From PGYR01 sp034670025 (lineage in GTDB: Bacteria > Bacteroidota > Ignavibacteria > Kapaibacteriales > UBA2268): a stretch of 64,000 nt of DNA. Both the position numbers and the translations under genes were made by a program. Every line of letters begins with the position of its first letter. Position 1 is the stretch's first letter. Under the pieces are notes generated by a model. It was not told the origin of the DNA. It ran no database searches and saw only the letters and a list, made by a program, of their open reading frames with translations. The stretch lies in NCBI GenBank assembly GCA_034670025.1, contig JAXMOE010000001.1, forward strand, positions 558,001 through 622,000, in the 5' to 3' direction. Below are positions 44,595-53,050 of this stretch, in pieces.

Positions 44595-45832
44595 TTTGCA
44601 ATAAGTGGTAAACTAATTGTAACTTCAGTAAATTCATCTGATTTACTTTTGAACTGAATATCGCCATCATAGATTATAGCGATTCTTTTTGCTATTGCTA
44701 ATCCTAATCCAGAACCTTGTTGCTCGTTTGAGAGTCGGTCAAACTGAATATACGCATCAAGCATATAAATTCTCTCGATTGGGATGCCAATTCCATTATC
44801 AAGTATTTTGATAATATATTTATTATTGTTAATCTCTGATTTTATATTAATAATTGTATTTTCATCACCGAATTTGAATGCGTTATCAATTATTTCAAAT
44901 AACAATTTTGATAGGTGTTCTTCAGTAATATTAAGTTCTGAATCAACTAAATCCAATTTAATCGATTCTTGCTTATCATAATTATAAGCTAAATTCATAG
45001 CCGATTCAAAAATAGCAGATTCTGCAGAAAGTAAAACACTTGATTTTAGTTTTTGTAATTTTTCTATGTCATAAGCAGTAATATTTAATGTAGATAAGTA
45101 CAGATAGTTCTCAAATAGCCTTCTTAAACGCTTTGCGGAATCATGTACATCGACTAATACTTCATTAAGCTCTTCTTTGTCAACATCATCAAGGGATTTT
45201 ATGAGATAGTCTGTTAATCCCAAAATTTGATTAAGGGGTGTCCTAACCTCATGGGGCATAGTCATCAATAGACTAGATTTTAGCTCTTCTATTTTTTCAT
45301 TGATCTCTTTCTTTTGGTCCATTAGTGACTTTGTCTGAACTGCTACGGCTTGATTAATATTATTTCTAATAGAGTTGTTCTCAATTTCTAATAACTTCGA
45401 ATTTATACATGAAGACAAATATCCAGTAAAGTTTTCCAGTAAGTATATTATGTTCTCATCATTAACTTCAGTTATTTTGTCTGCACTAAAAAGTACAAAT
45501 CCGTGAGCACCTTTGAAAGAAATTAAAGGAGCAATGAGAATATCACTTTTATCTACTTTGTTATTAATAAAGTGATTAGAATTCATTACTTCACCAAGTA
45601 ACCCCTTTTCTATAACATTTTCTAAAACAGATTCAGATTCACTTAAGTAATTGTCATCATTAATTACTTGTAGCTCAGGTAAAAAAGTATCTGTATTAAA
45701 CAGGTATATTGCTGTAAAATCTGTATTGATAATATTTTTATATACGGTTAAGGACTCAGATAATATATCATTAAGTGATAGACTCTGAATCATCTTACTA
45801 TTAAATGTTCTAAATAACTCTAAATTTTCCAT
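44591..45832 (-). CDS. Sensor histidine kinase with GAF-like input domain
   Basis: 413 residues, no membrane helix, so cytoplasmic. Residues about 15-150 look like a GAF domain (NIINTDFTAIYLFNTDTFLPELQVINDD ... APLISFKGAHGFVLFS). A coiled-coil linker leads to the HisKA domain with the phospho-acceptor histidine in MTMPHEVRTPLNQILGLTDYL. The ATP-binding domain has the N box IDNAFKFG, the G1 box LDNGIGIP and the G2 box GSGLGLAIAKRIA. No response regulator is adjacent. It follows the HDOD gene after 3 bases, so the kinase and HDOD protein likely work in one pathway. Confidence 0.92.
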   Translation of the reverse strand: MENLELFRTFNSKMIQSLSLNDILSESLTVYKNIINTDFTAIYLFNTDTFLPELQVINDDNYLSESESVLENVIEKGLLGEVMNSNHFINNKVDKSDILIAPLISFKGAHGFVLFSADKITEVNDENIIYLLENFTGYLSSCINSKLLEIENNSIRNNINQAVAVQTKSLMDQKKEINEKIEELKSSLLMTMPHEVRTPLNQILGLTDYLIKSLDDVDKEELNEVLVDVHDSAKRLRRLFENYLYLSTLNITAYDIEKLQKLKSSVLLSAESAIFESAMNLAYNYDKQESIKLDLVDSELNITEEHLSKLLFEIIDNAFKFGDENTIINIKSEINNNKYIIKILDNGIGIPIERIYMLDAYIQFDRLSNEQQGSGLGLAIAKRIAIIYDGDIQFKSKSDEFTEVTISLPLIAN

Positions 45833-45835
45833 TTT

Positions 45836-46681
45836 CTACACTATTAATATTTCACATGCCTGTTGATAATCTTCATTAATATCTCTGTAAAAATCTTTAA
45901 CATCTAAGTTTGATAAAGATTTTTTAAGCCAAATTTTACTATTTGGTTTTTCTATTATGTTATTTCCTGAAATGCCCCAATCCAATCCTTTAGCTAAAAT
46001 ATTAGCTATATGAATAGAGGTTACAAGGTGATTAGTTCTTGAATCAACAAGCCCTTCACTATGATACTTAATTGAGTTAGCTATATTCTTATCCAAATTC
46101 CAGTTATTAGCAACCTTGTAACCAATTTCCATGTGATTAATTCCAAAAACTTCTTCCTCTGCTGTTGCTAAATCGCAGTTATTTCGCTTAGCAAAAATAA
46201 AAGCAGCATCATATTGATTTCCCAGTATTTGAAAGAATATTAATTTACCAATATCGTGAGCAATTCCCGACAGTAAATATTCATCTAAGTTTTTCTTACC
46301 ATCTAATTTTGCCAAAGCTCTTGAGATTACTCCTACTGCGATTGAATGTCTCCAAAAAGTAACTAAATCCAAATTACTGCTAGTTTTCAAATTTGAGAAT
46401 ACATCTATAACTGTTGATGTTAGAATAATGTTTTTCAACTCTCGAAATCCCATGTGAAATATGGCTTTATCTATTGTTCTCACTTTTGTACTTAGTCCAT
46501 ATATACTAGAATTAACTATCTTCAATAACTTAAAACTAAGTGCTATATCAGTAGAAATAATATCTGATATCTTTTTAATAGTTGTCGAATTGTCAGATAA
46601 CGCATCAACAAGTTTATAATATACAGTTGGTAAAGTGGGGAAGTCTTCAAATTGTTCTATTTTCTCTTTAATCGATTCCAT
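45836..46681 (-). CDS. HDOD domain protein
   Basis: 281 residues. HDOD output domain: FPTLPTVYYKLVDALSDNSTTIKKISDIISTDIALSFKLLKIVNSSIYGL, then TIDKAIFHMGFRELKNIILTSTVIDVF, and a preserved metal-type histidine pattern in GIAHDIGKLIFFQ and FGINHMEIGYKVANNW. HDOD proteins act in signalling, chemotaxis and DNA-damage control, usually without demonstrated hydrolase activity. It shares one base with the small gene upstream and is followed by the histidine kinase, forming a three-gene operon. Confidence 0.9.
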   Translation of the reverse strand: MESIKEKIEQFEDFPTLPTVYYKLVDALSDNSTTIKKISDIISTDIALSFKLLKIVNSSIYGLSTKVRTIDKAIFHMGFRELKNIILTSTVIDVFSNLKTSSNLDLVTFWRHSIAVGVISRALAKLDGKKNLDEYLLSGIAHDIGKLIFFQILGNQYDAAFIFAKRNNCDLATAEEEVFGINHMEIGYKVANNWNLDKNIANSIKYHSEGLVDSRTNHLVTSIHIANILAKGLDWGISGNNIIEKPNSKIWLKKSLSNLDVKDFYRDINEDYQQACEILIV

Positions 46682-47001
46682 TAGCTAACTTTAGTTATTT
46701 TAGATTCAAGGATTATATCAAGTAGAACTTCATCATTGTCATTCAATCTATCCCATCCTAACTTTTCTATTACTTGTAATCTTAATTCATTATCAACTTG
46801 ATCCGAATCATCATTTAAACTGTCATCTAAAACACCTTCTATTACTATTGATTCAATTCCCCAAGTTTTTAATATTTTGAGATGTGAAGCAGTATTCAGA
46901 ATGGTTCCTTTTTTTAATAATACTTGGTTGTATTTATTCGTAACTGTATTATATAAAGTATCTTTATCTGTTATTTCTGATATATGTATTTCTTTTGGCA
47001 T
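46681..47001 (-). CDS. Small protein of the HDOD/kinase operon
   Basis: 106 residues. The first about 60 residues (IHISEITDKDTLYNTVTNKYNQVLLKKGTILNTASHLKILKTWGIESIVIEG) resemble the small beta module often fused to HD-GYP or HDOD proteins (pattern VLLxKGTxL...HLxxLKxWGI). The second half is acidic and may bind another protein. It is the first gene of the operon, one base overlapping HDOD. A similar module ends the HD-GYP protein at 18937, which supports a common signalling role. Confidence 0.7.
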   Translation of the reverse strand: MPKEIHISEITDKDTLYNTVTNKYNQVLLKKGTILNTASHLKILKTWGIESIVIEGVLDDSLNDDSDQVDNELRLQVIEKLGWDRLNDNDEVLLDIILESKITKVS

Positions 47002-47055
47002 AATCTTAAATCAAAACATTTATATTCATTTTTTAAAATGAAAATTATAATTTAG

Positions 47056-47063
47056 TATTTTTG
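47056..47063 (+). promoter_or_regulatory. Possible -7 box for ftcD
   Basis: TATTTTTG is an exact TAnnTTTG match 36 bases before the ATG at 47099. A TTTT at 47031-47034 lies 21 bases upstream in place of the expected TTG, so the promoter is plausible but incomplete. Confidence 0.4.
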
Positions 47064-47098
47064 TAAAAATAACTAAACAATTAGAAAATAAAAGTAAT

Positions 47099-48721
47099 AT
47101 GAAAAAAATAATCGAATGTGTACCTAATTTTTCGGAAGGGAAGAACATTGATATAATACATGCTATATCTGAATCTATCAAGAATGTGGAAGGTTGTACT
47201 TTATTGGACGTTGACCCTGGTAGTTCAACAAATAGAACTGTATATACCTTTGTAGGTGATGAAAATGCAATTATTGAAGGTGCGTTAGCTGCGGCTAAAG
47301 TTGCAAAAGAGTTGATTGATATGATTAAACAAACTGGTGAGCACCCCAGAATGGGAGCTATGGATGTTTGTCCATTTGTACCAGTTTCTAATGTCACAAT
47401 GGAAGAATGTATTGAAGTTTCCAAAAAGTTTGCTAAAAGAGCTGCAGATGAGTTAGGTTTAGCTATGTATTTATATGAAAATTCGTCGGATAAAGATTAT
47501 AGAAAGAAATTACCTGATATAAGAAAGGGTGAATATGAAGCAATGTCTGAAAAAGTTAAAAAAGAAGGGTGGGAACCAGATTATTGGTCTGGTGAATTTG
47601 ACCCAAAGTGGGGTTGTACGGCTACTGGTGCAAGAAATTTCCTGATTGCTTATAACATTAATATCTTAGGAACTTGGAATCAAGCTCATAGAATCGCTCT
47701 TAATTTGAGAGAAGCAGGGAGAGGAGAAGATAAACCTGGAAGATTAAAAGAAACAAAGGGTTTGGGCTGGCAAGTTGATGATTATAATATCGCTCAAATA
47801 TCGATGAATTTGAATGATTTTCACGTTACCCCAATGCACATTGCTTATGAAGAAGCAAAGAAAGATGCACAAAAAATGAACATTGGTGTTTCTGGTTCTG
47901 AAATTGTAGGTTTAGTCCCTTTAGAAGCAATGTTAATGGCAGCGGATTATTATATTGAAAAAGAGAATTTGTTTATTGTTGATGAAAGCCAAAAAATAAA
48001 ATTAGTTGTTAATAGATTGGGCTTAAGTTCTGTCCAACATTTTATTCCTGAAAAAAGAATAATCGAATATGTTATTGGTCAAGAAAAAAACGAGCCGTTG
48101 GCATCACTTTCAGTTAGGGATTTTGTAGGTGAAGTCGCAGCTAGAAAATCTGCCCCAGGTGGGGGAAGCGTATCTGCAGCTGTAGCTGCTATGGGTGCAG
48201 GATTAGGCAATATGGTAGCATGGCTTACATTTGGGTATAGAAAGTATGAGGAATATGATTCAAAGTTAAGAGAAATAATACCAAACTTAGTTCAAACTAC
48301 TGAAGATTTGATACCGTTGATAGATGCAGATACAAATGCATTTAGTGATTTTATGGAAGCAATGCGATTACCACAAAACACAGACGAAGAAACAGCAATT
48401 AGAAGGCAAGCAATGCAAGACGGTATGAAGGTAGCCATAGAGGTTCCTATGCAAACTATCAAAACAGCGGACAGTGTTTGGGATGACTTGGTTGAAGTTG
48501 CTAAAATAGGTAATTTTAGCAGTCGATCAGATTTAGAAGTGGGTGCAAGAGCGTTAGAAGTTGGTATTTGGGGAGCTTATAGAAATGTAATCATCAACTT
48601 AGATAGCATTGATGATAAAAACTATAAATCAGAAAAAGAAAAAGAAGCTTTGGAATATTCTGAAAGAGCCAAAGAAAAAATGAATGAGATATTAAACATA
48701 GTTTCGAATAGAACTAAATAG
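47099..48721 (+). CDS. ftcD: Bifunctional glutamate formimidoyltransferase / formimidoyl-THF cyclodeaminase
   Basis: 540 residues, matching the fused FTCD known from animals and some bacteria. Residues 1 to about 320 are the formiminotransferase (KIIECVPNFSEGKNIDIIHAI, LDVDPGSSTNRTVYTFVG, GEHPRMGAMDVCPFVPV, TGARNFLIAYNINI). Residues about 340-540 are the cyclodeaminase (SVRDFVGEVAARKSAPGGGSVSAAVAAMGAGLGNMVA, then LIDADTNAFSDFMEAMRLP). It transfers the formimino group from formiminoglutamate to tetrahydrofolate and releases ammonia, the last step of histidine breakdown; the rest of the hut pathway is not in the window. Confidence 0.95.
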   Translation: MKKIIECVPNFSEGKNIDIIHAISESIKNVEGCTLLDVDPGSSTNRTVYTFVGDENAIIEGALAAAKVAKELIDMIKQTGEHPRMGAMDVCPFVPVSNVTMEECIEVSKKFAKRAADELGLAMYLYENSSDKDYRKKLPDIRKGEYEAMSEKVKKEGWEPDYWSGEFDPKWGCTATGARNFLIAYNINILGTWNQAHRIALNLREAGRGEDKPGRLKETKGLGWQVDDYNIAQISMNLNDFHVTPMHIAYEEAKKDAQKMNIGVSGSEIVGLVPLEAMLMAADYYIEKENLFIVDESQKIKLVVNRLGLSSVQHFIPEKRIIEYVIGQEKNEPLASLSVRDFVGEVAARKSAPGGGSVSAAVAAMGAGLGNMVAWLTFGYRKYEEYDSKLREIIPNLVQTTEDLIPLIDADTNAFSDFMEAMRLPQNTDEETAIRRQAMQDGMKVAIEVPMQTIKTADSVWDDLVEVAKIGNFSSRSDLEVGARALEVGIWGAYRNVIINLDSIDDKNYKSEKEKEALEYSERAKEKMNEILNIVSNRTK

Positions 48722-48741
48722 TTATTTAGAAATACACAGAT

Positions 48742-48772
48742 AAGGGGAATTATAAAGTAGTTCCCCTTGTTG
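48742..48772. terminator. Terminator between ftcD and the biotinyl carrier gene
   Basis: AAGGGGAA (48742-48749) pairs with TTCCCCTT (48761-48768); a T-rich tail (GTTGTTTATT) follows on the plus strand. It lies between two convergent genes and can serve both. Confidence 0.7.
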
Positions 48773-48773
48773 T

Positions 48774-49262
48774 TTATTCTTTTTCTATAACAACCAAAAC
48801 ATCTTCAGAGTCAACTCTATCGCCTTCTTTTACATTAACTGATGTTACTTTCCCAGAAATTCTACTATAAAGATTGGTTTCCATTTTCATTGCCTCTACA
48901 ACAATTACTGCTTCGCCTTCTTCAACAGAATCACCTTCATTCACATTTACTTTAATTATGGTTCCTGGCATTGGTGGTATTATATTTTCAACATTATCGG
49001 AAAATACAGCACTTTCTAATTCTAATTCATCTTCAACTTTATTGAAAATATACTGCTTACCATCAAGATGAATAAATATTTTGTCTTTATTTGAAGTGTA
49101 ATAAACCTCTTTATTATTGTCTTCAATAATTATGTCTAATTTATTCAATGCCTTTTTGATAACTCTAAACTCTACTGAGTCTTCACCAATAGTAACGTTA
49201 TAATTGTTATCATTTATTTTACTATCTAATTCTAAAATTTCATTATTATACTTAAGTATCAT
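48774..49262 (-). CDS. Biotin carboxyl carrier subunit
   Basis: 162 residues. The C-terminal about 75 residues form a biotinyl domain (PPMPGTIIKVNVNEGDSVEEGEAVIVVEAMKMETNLYS) with the biotin lysine Lys126. The N-terminal half is a small beta region as found between the carboxylase and carrier parts of acyl-CoA carboxylase alpha chains. It overlaps the biotin carboxylase gene by 4 bases (ATGA). Together the two correspond to a methylcrotonyl-CoA carboxylase alpha chain split into separate proteins. Confidence 0.9.
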   Translation of the reverse strand: MILKYNNEILELDSKINDNNYNVTIGEDSVEFRVIKKALNKLDIIIEDNNKEVYYTSNKDKIFIHLDGKQYIFNKVEDELELESAVFSDNVENIIPPMPGTIIKVNVNEGDSVEEGEAVIVVEAMKMETNLYSRISGKVTSVNVKEGDRVDSEDVLVVIEKE

Positions 49263-50749
49263 TTTTCAACTCCAATTTCCCACTTTCCAATTAATTCCCA
49301 AGGTAATTCATCACCACTATCTGAATTTCTCTTTTTCTCTTCGTCTATAGCTGTAATAATTGAAGCAGCAATTTTATAATTATCTTCATCATTCTTGAAT
49401 AAATCTAAATTATTGTCGAGAAAATTAGTGTAAGTTTCACCATTCTTAAAGTCTTTTGTTTCTAGTACCTTATGGATAAAATCTAATGATGTAATAACAC
49501 CAAGAATTACTGTTTCCTTCAATGCTATTTTCATTCTATCAATTGCTTCTTCTCTTGTGCTACCAAAACTAATGATTTTACTCATTATTGGATCATAGTA
49601 AGATGAAATTTCAGAACCAGTTGTAACGCCTGTGTCATATCTTATTCCCAACCCTTCTGGAGCTTTGTGGAATAATACATTTCCACCAGTTGGCATAAAG
49701 TCTTTTTGTGCATCTTCAGCATAAACCCTGCATTCAATTGAGTGCCCTTGCTGAGTTAACTCATTTTGTTTAAAAGGTATTTCTTTACCTTCTGCGATCT
49801 TAATCTGTAGTTTCAACAAATCAACACCTGTCGTCATTTCTGTAATAGGATGTTCAACTTGTATTCTTGTATTTACTTCAAGAAAATAATAGTTACCAGT
49901 ATTATCTAATAGAAATTCAACAGTTCCAACGCTATCATAATCAACAGCTCTTATAGCATTAACTGCAGCTTCGCCCATTTTATTTCTCAGATCATTATTG
50001 AGAGCTGTAGATGGCGTTTCTTCAATTATTTTCTGATGTCTTCTTTGTATCGAGCATTCTCTTTCAAATAAATGAACAAAATTCCCATGTTTGTCGCCTG
50101 CTACTTGAAACTCAATATGCCTTGGATTTTCAATATATTTCTCAACAAATACAGTTGGGTCACCAAAAGCATTTTTTGCTTCTCTTGAAGAAGAAGCAAA
50201 AGCATCTTCAAATTCTTCTTCCTTACGAACTATTCTCATTCCTTTACCACCGCCACCTGCAGAGGCCTTAACCAAAACTGGAAAACCTATTTCAACAGCT
50301 TTCTTTTTGAATGTCTCTACATCTGAGTCATTATCTTGATATCCTTCAATGACTGGAACTCCAGCCTCAATCATTGTTTGTCTCGAAGCTGTTTTTGAAC
50401 CTAACAACTTCATTGCTTCTACATTAGGGGCAATGTAAGTTAATCCAGCATCTCTTACTTTTTGATTGAACTCAAAATTTTCTGAAAGAAACCCATAACC
50501 AGGGTGAATAGCATCAGCACCAGACTTCAATGCTGCATTTATAACTTTTTCTTGATTTAAATAAGATTGATTAGCTGGTGCAGGACCAACTAAGATGGAT
50601 TCATCTGCTAACTGCACATGCAAGGCGTCGTTATCAATTTCTGAGTATATTGCTACTGTTTTAATATTAAGTTCTTTGGCTGCTTTTATAATTCTACAAG
50701 CAATCTCTGATCTATTCGCTATTAATATTTTTTTAATTTTTTTGTTCAT
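49259..50749 (-). CDS. Biotin carboxylase subunit of an acyl-CoA carboxylase
   Basis: 496 residues. ATP-dependent carboxylation of biotin. Landmarks: ILIANRSEIACRIIKAAKEL, YGFLSEN, the glycine-rich ATP loop KASAGGGGKGMRIV, ERECSIQRRHQKIIEE, EFLLDNTGNYYFLEVNTRIQVEHPITE and the C-terminal SYYDPIMSKIISFGSTREEA. It ends where the biotinyl domain would begin in fused alpha chains. The enoyl-CoA hydratase gene lies 3 bases upstream in the same operon, which points to leucine catabolism rather than acetyl-CoA carboxylase. Confidence 0.92.
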   Translation of the reverse strand: MNKKIKKILIANRSEIACRIIKAAKELNIKTVAIYSEIDNDALHVQLADESILVGPAPANQSYLNQEKVINAALKSGADAIHPGYGFLSENFEFNQKVRDAGLTYIAPNVEAMKLLGSKTASRQTMIEAGVPVIEGYQDNDSDVETFKKKAVEIGFPVLVKASAGGGGKGMRIVRKEEEFEDAFASSSREAKNAFGDPTVFVEKYIENPRHIEFQVAGDKHGNFVHLFERECSIQRRHQKIIEETPSTALNNDLRNKMGEAAVNAIRAVDYDSVGTVEFLLDNTGNYYFLEVNTRIQVEHPITEMTTGVDLLKLQIKIAEGKEIPFKQNELTQQGHSIECRVYAEDAQKDFMPTGGNVLFHKAPEGLGIRYDTGVTTGSEISSYYDPIMSKIISFGSTREEAIDRMKIALKETVILGVITSLDFIHKVLETKDFKNGETYTNFLDNNLDLFKNDEDNYKIAASIITAIDEEKKRNSDSGDELPWELIGKWEIGVEK

Positions 50750-50752
50750 ATT

Positions 50753-51538
50753 CTAATCTATCCAATTTGGTTTTCTTTTATCTAAAAAAGCATTTATTCC
50801 TTCTTGACCTTCATCAGAGGTTCTTAGCTTAGCAATAACATTTGCTATATATTCCATATTTTTATCATTCAAGTCAACAGAACTAAATTTATTTATCATT
50901 TCTTTTACTCTTGAAACCGCTATTCTACCATTATTACAAATTTTAGTAGAAAGTTGATTTGTAAAAGAATCTAATTCAGCTGAGTTTGTAATATAATTAA
51001 TTAGACCTAATTCTTTCGCAGTAATAGCATCTATTCTATTTCCAGTGATAAGGTATTCCCTTGCTTTAACTTCACTTATTCTTGCTAAAAGAAAAGGAAC
51101 TATTGCAGCAGGTACAATGCCTATTGCAACTTCCGAAAGCCCAAAAGTAGAATGATCATCAGCAATAACTATGTCACTTGCCAACATTAGCCCTACACCA
51201 CCTCCAACCGCCGATCCATTTACTTTGCAGATTACGGGCTTATAGTGGTTATGAATTATCTTAAGTAATTTAATAAGATCTAACGATTGATTATAATTCT
51301 CTTTATAAGTATAATCTTTAACTTCTCTTAGCCAGTTCAAATCAGCACCAGAGCAAAAAGTTTTACCCTCACCAGTTAATACAATGACTCTAATTTCATC
51401 ATTCAATTCAATTTTCTCAAAAATGTCTATCAATTCTTTAATCATTTCGGAATTGATTGCATTTCTCACTTCAGGTCTAGATAACGTAATATTCGCTATC
51501 TTATTAGATTCATTATACTTTATAGTTTTATAAGACAA
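50753..51538 (-). CDS. Enoyl-CoA hydratase/isomerase, probably methylglutaconyl-CoA hydratase
   Basis: 261 residues, crotonase fold: ITLSRPEVRNAINSEMIKELIDIF, the oxyanion-hole segments FCSGADLNWLREV and VNGSAVGGGVGLMLASDIVIADDHSTFGLSEVAIGIVPA, and the glutamate of LSEVAIGI. The GADLNWL wording and the location with carboxylase genes resemble LiuC-type methylglutaconyl-CoA hydratase, the step after methylcrotonyl-CoA carboxylase. The exact substrate cannot be proved from sequence alone. Confidence 0.87.
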   Translation of the reverse strand: MSYKTIKYNESNKIANITLSRPEVRNAINSEMIKELIDIFEKIELNDEIRVIVLTGEGKTFCSGADLNWLREVKDYTYKENYNQSLDLIKLLKIIHNHYKPVICKVNGSAVGGGVGLMLASDIVIADDHSTFGLSEVAIGIVPAAIVPFLLARISEVKAREYLITGNRIDAITAKELGLINYITNSAELDSFTNQLSTKICNNGRIAVSRVKEMINKFSSVDLNDKNMEYIANVIAKLRTSDEGQEGINAFLDKRKPNWID

Positions 51539-51621
51539 AATATTATTGTTTAAATTTATAATGTACTCAATTTATGAAAAAACTATGAGAATATGAATAA
51601 CGATATGTTTGCAATTTTTAG

Positions 51622-51629
51622 TAAATTTG
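51622..51629 (+). promoter_or_regulatory. Possible -7 box for the M20 peptidase gene
   Basis: TAAATTTG, an exact TAnnTTTG match, 40 bases before the ATG at 51669. No TTG is present at the ideal distance upstream, so this rests on one box only. Confidence 0.33.
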
Positions 51630-51668
51630 AAAGTAATGAAATTTTAAAATATAGTAATTAAGGTAATA

Positions 51669-53048
51669 ATGGATAATATATTAGACAGATTAGAGCAAAA
51701 TGAAGAGAAAAACTTAAATGAATTGATAGAATTTTTAAAATTTCCTTCAGTATCTACAAGAGAAAGAAATAAGAAAGACGTAAATGAATGTGCAAGTTGG
51801 TTGAAAGAAAATATACTTTCATCTGGTTTTGAAGAAGTCGAAGTTATAGAGACAAGTGGTTACCCAATAGTTTATGCAGAGTGGTTAGGTGCAGGTGAGG
51901 ATGCTCCAACAGTTCTAATATATGGACACTATGACGTGCAACCAGAAGACCCAATTGAATTGTGGGATTCTCCGCCATTTGAACCAACTATAAGAGATGG
52001 AAAATTATACGGTCGTGGAACTGCAGACGACAAAGGTCAGGTATTTGCACATGTGAAAGGAGCAGAAGGCCATTTGAAGGTAAATGGTAAGCTGCCAGTT
52101 AACATTAAACTACTCATAGAAGGTGAAGAGGAATCAGGCAGTAATGCACTAATGGAATTTCTTCCTAAAAATACAGATAAGCTAAGTTGTGATACAATTC
52201 TTATATCCGACACATCTTGGTTCGCTAATGAAATCCCATCTATTGTTTATAGCTTGAGAGGTATTGCTGTTATAGAGCTAACTTTAACTGGACCAAACAG
52301 AGATTTACACTCTGGTCAATATGGTGGTGCAGTACCGAACCCAGCAAATGAATTGTCGAAACTTATTGCTAAGCTTCACGACGATAAAGGTAAAGTAACT
52401 ATACAGGGTTTTTACGATGATGTAAAAGAGTTGAGTTCAGAGGAAACTAAAACATTAGAATCATTGCCATTTGATGAAAAGGAATACGCCGATGAACTTG
52501 GTTTATCTGGTCTAACTGGTGAAGAAGGTTACTCTACTGTAATAAGAGCATCGTCAAGACCAACTCTCGATGTTAATGGAATGTTTAGTGGATATACAGA
52601 TGAGGGACATAAATCAATTATTCCTTCCACAGCAACAGCCAAAATATCAATGAGGTTAGTACCGAATCAAACTTGGAAATCAGTTACTGAAAAAGCAATC
52701 GATCATATCAAGAGTTTAGTGCCAGATTACATGCAAATTGATATTCAAAGTCATCACGGTGGTAATCCTGTAGAAGCTGCTATGGATAGTCCAGGAGTAA
52801 GTGCTGCTTCCACTGCTTTGGAAAAAGCTTTTGGTCACAAGGCAGTAAATATGAGAGAAGGTGGGTCTATTCCAATTGTAGAAATGTTCCAATCAGAACT
52901 GAATGCTCCTGCTGTATTAATGGGGTTAGGTTTAGAAGGGGATAATATTCACTCTCCAAATGAAAAGTTCAATTTGAATCACTACTTTGGTGGAATTAAA
53001 GCTTCTGCTATATTTTTAGAAGAATTTGCAAAATCTTATAATAAATAG
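51669..53048 (+). CDS. M20 family dipeptidase
   Basis: 459 residues. Metal-site motifs of the M20 family: IYGHYDVQPEDP (His and Asp), GRGTADDKGQ, the catalytic Glu-Glu in LIEGEEESGSNAL, and LISDTSWF with the next ligand; the C-terminal histidine is in NIHSPNEKFN. The dimerisation domain lies in between (about 200-330). Length and motifs fit carnosinase/PepV-like dipeptidases that split short peptides in the cytoplasm. It is 2 bases from the carboxylase beta gene, so peptide breakdown and branched-chain catabolism are likely expressed together. Confidence 0.92.
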   Translation: MDNILDRLEQNEEKNLNELIEFLKFPSVSTRERNKKDVNECASWLKENILSSGFEEVEVIETSGYPIVYAEWLGAGEDAPTVLIYGHYDVQPEDPIELWDSPPFEPTIRDGKLYGRGTADDKGQVFAHVKGAEGHLKVNGKLPVNIKLLIEGEEESGSNALMEFLPKNTDKLSCDTILISDTSWFANEIPSIVYSLRGIAVIELTLTGPNRDLHSGQYGGAVPNPANELSKLIAKLHDDKGKVTIQGFYDDVKELSSEETKTLESLPFDEKEYADELGLSGLTGEEGYSTVIRASSRPTLDVNGMFSGYTDEGHKSIIPSTATAKISMRLVPNQTWKSVTEKAIDHIKSLVPDYMQIDIQSHHGGNPVEAAMDSPGVSAASTALEKAFGHKAVNMREGGSIPIVEMFQSELNAPAVLMGLGLEGDNIHSPNEKFNLNHYFGGIKASAIFLEEFAKSYNK

Positions 53049-53050
53049 AT

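Noticed and set aside
47026..47424. 132-residue open frame antisense to the start of ftcD
   Set aside because: Shadow of the strongly supported ftcD frame; no recognisable domain.
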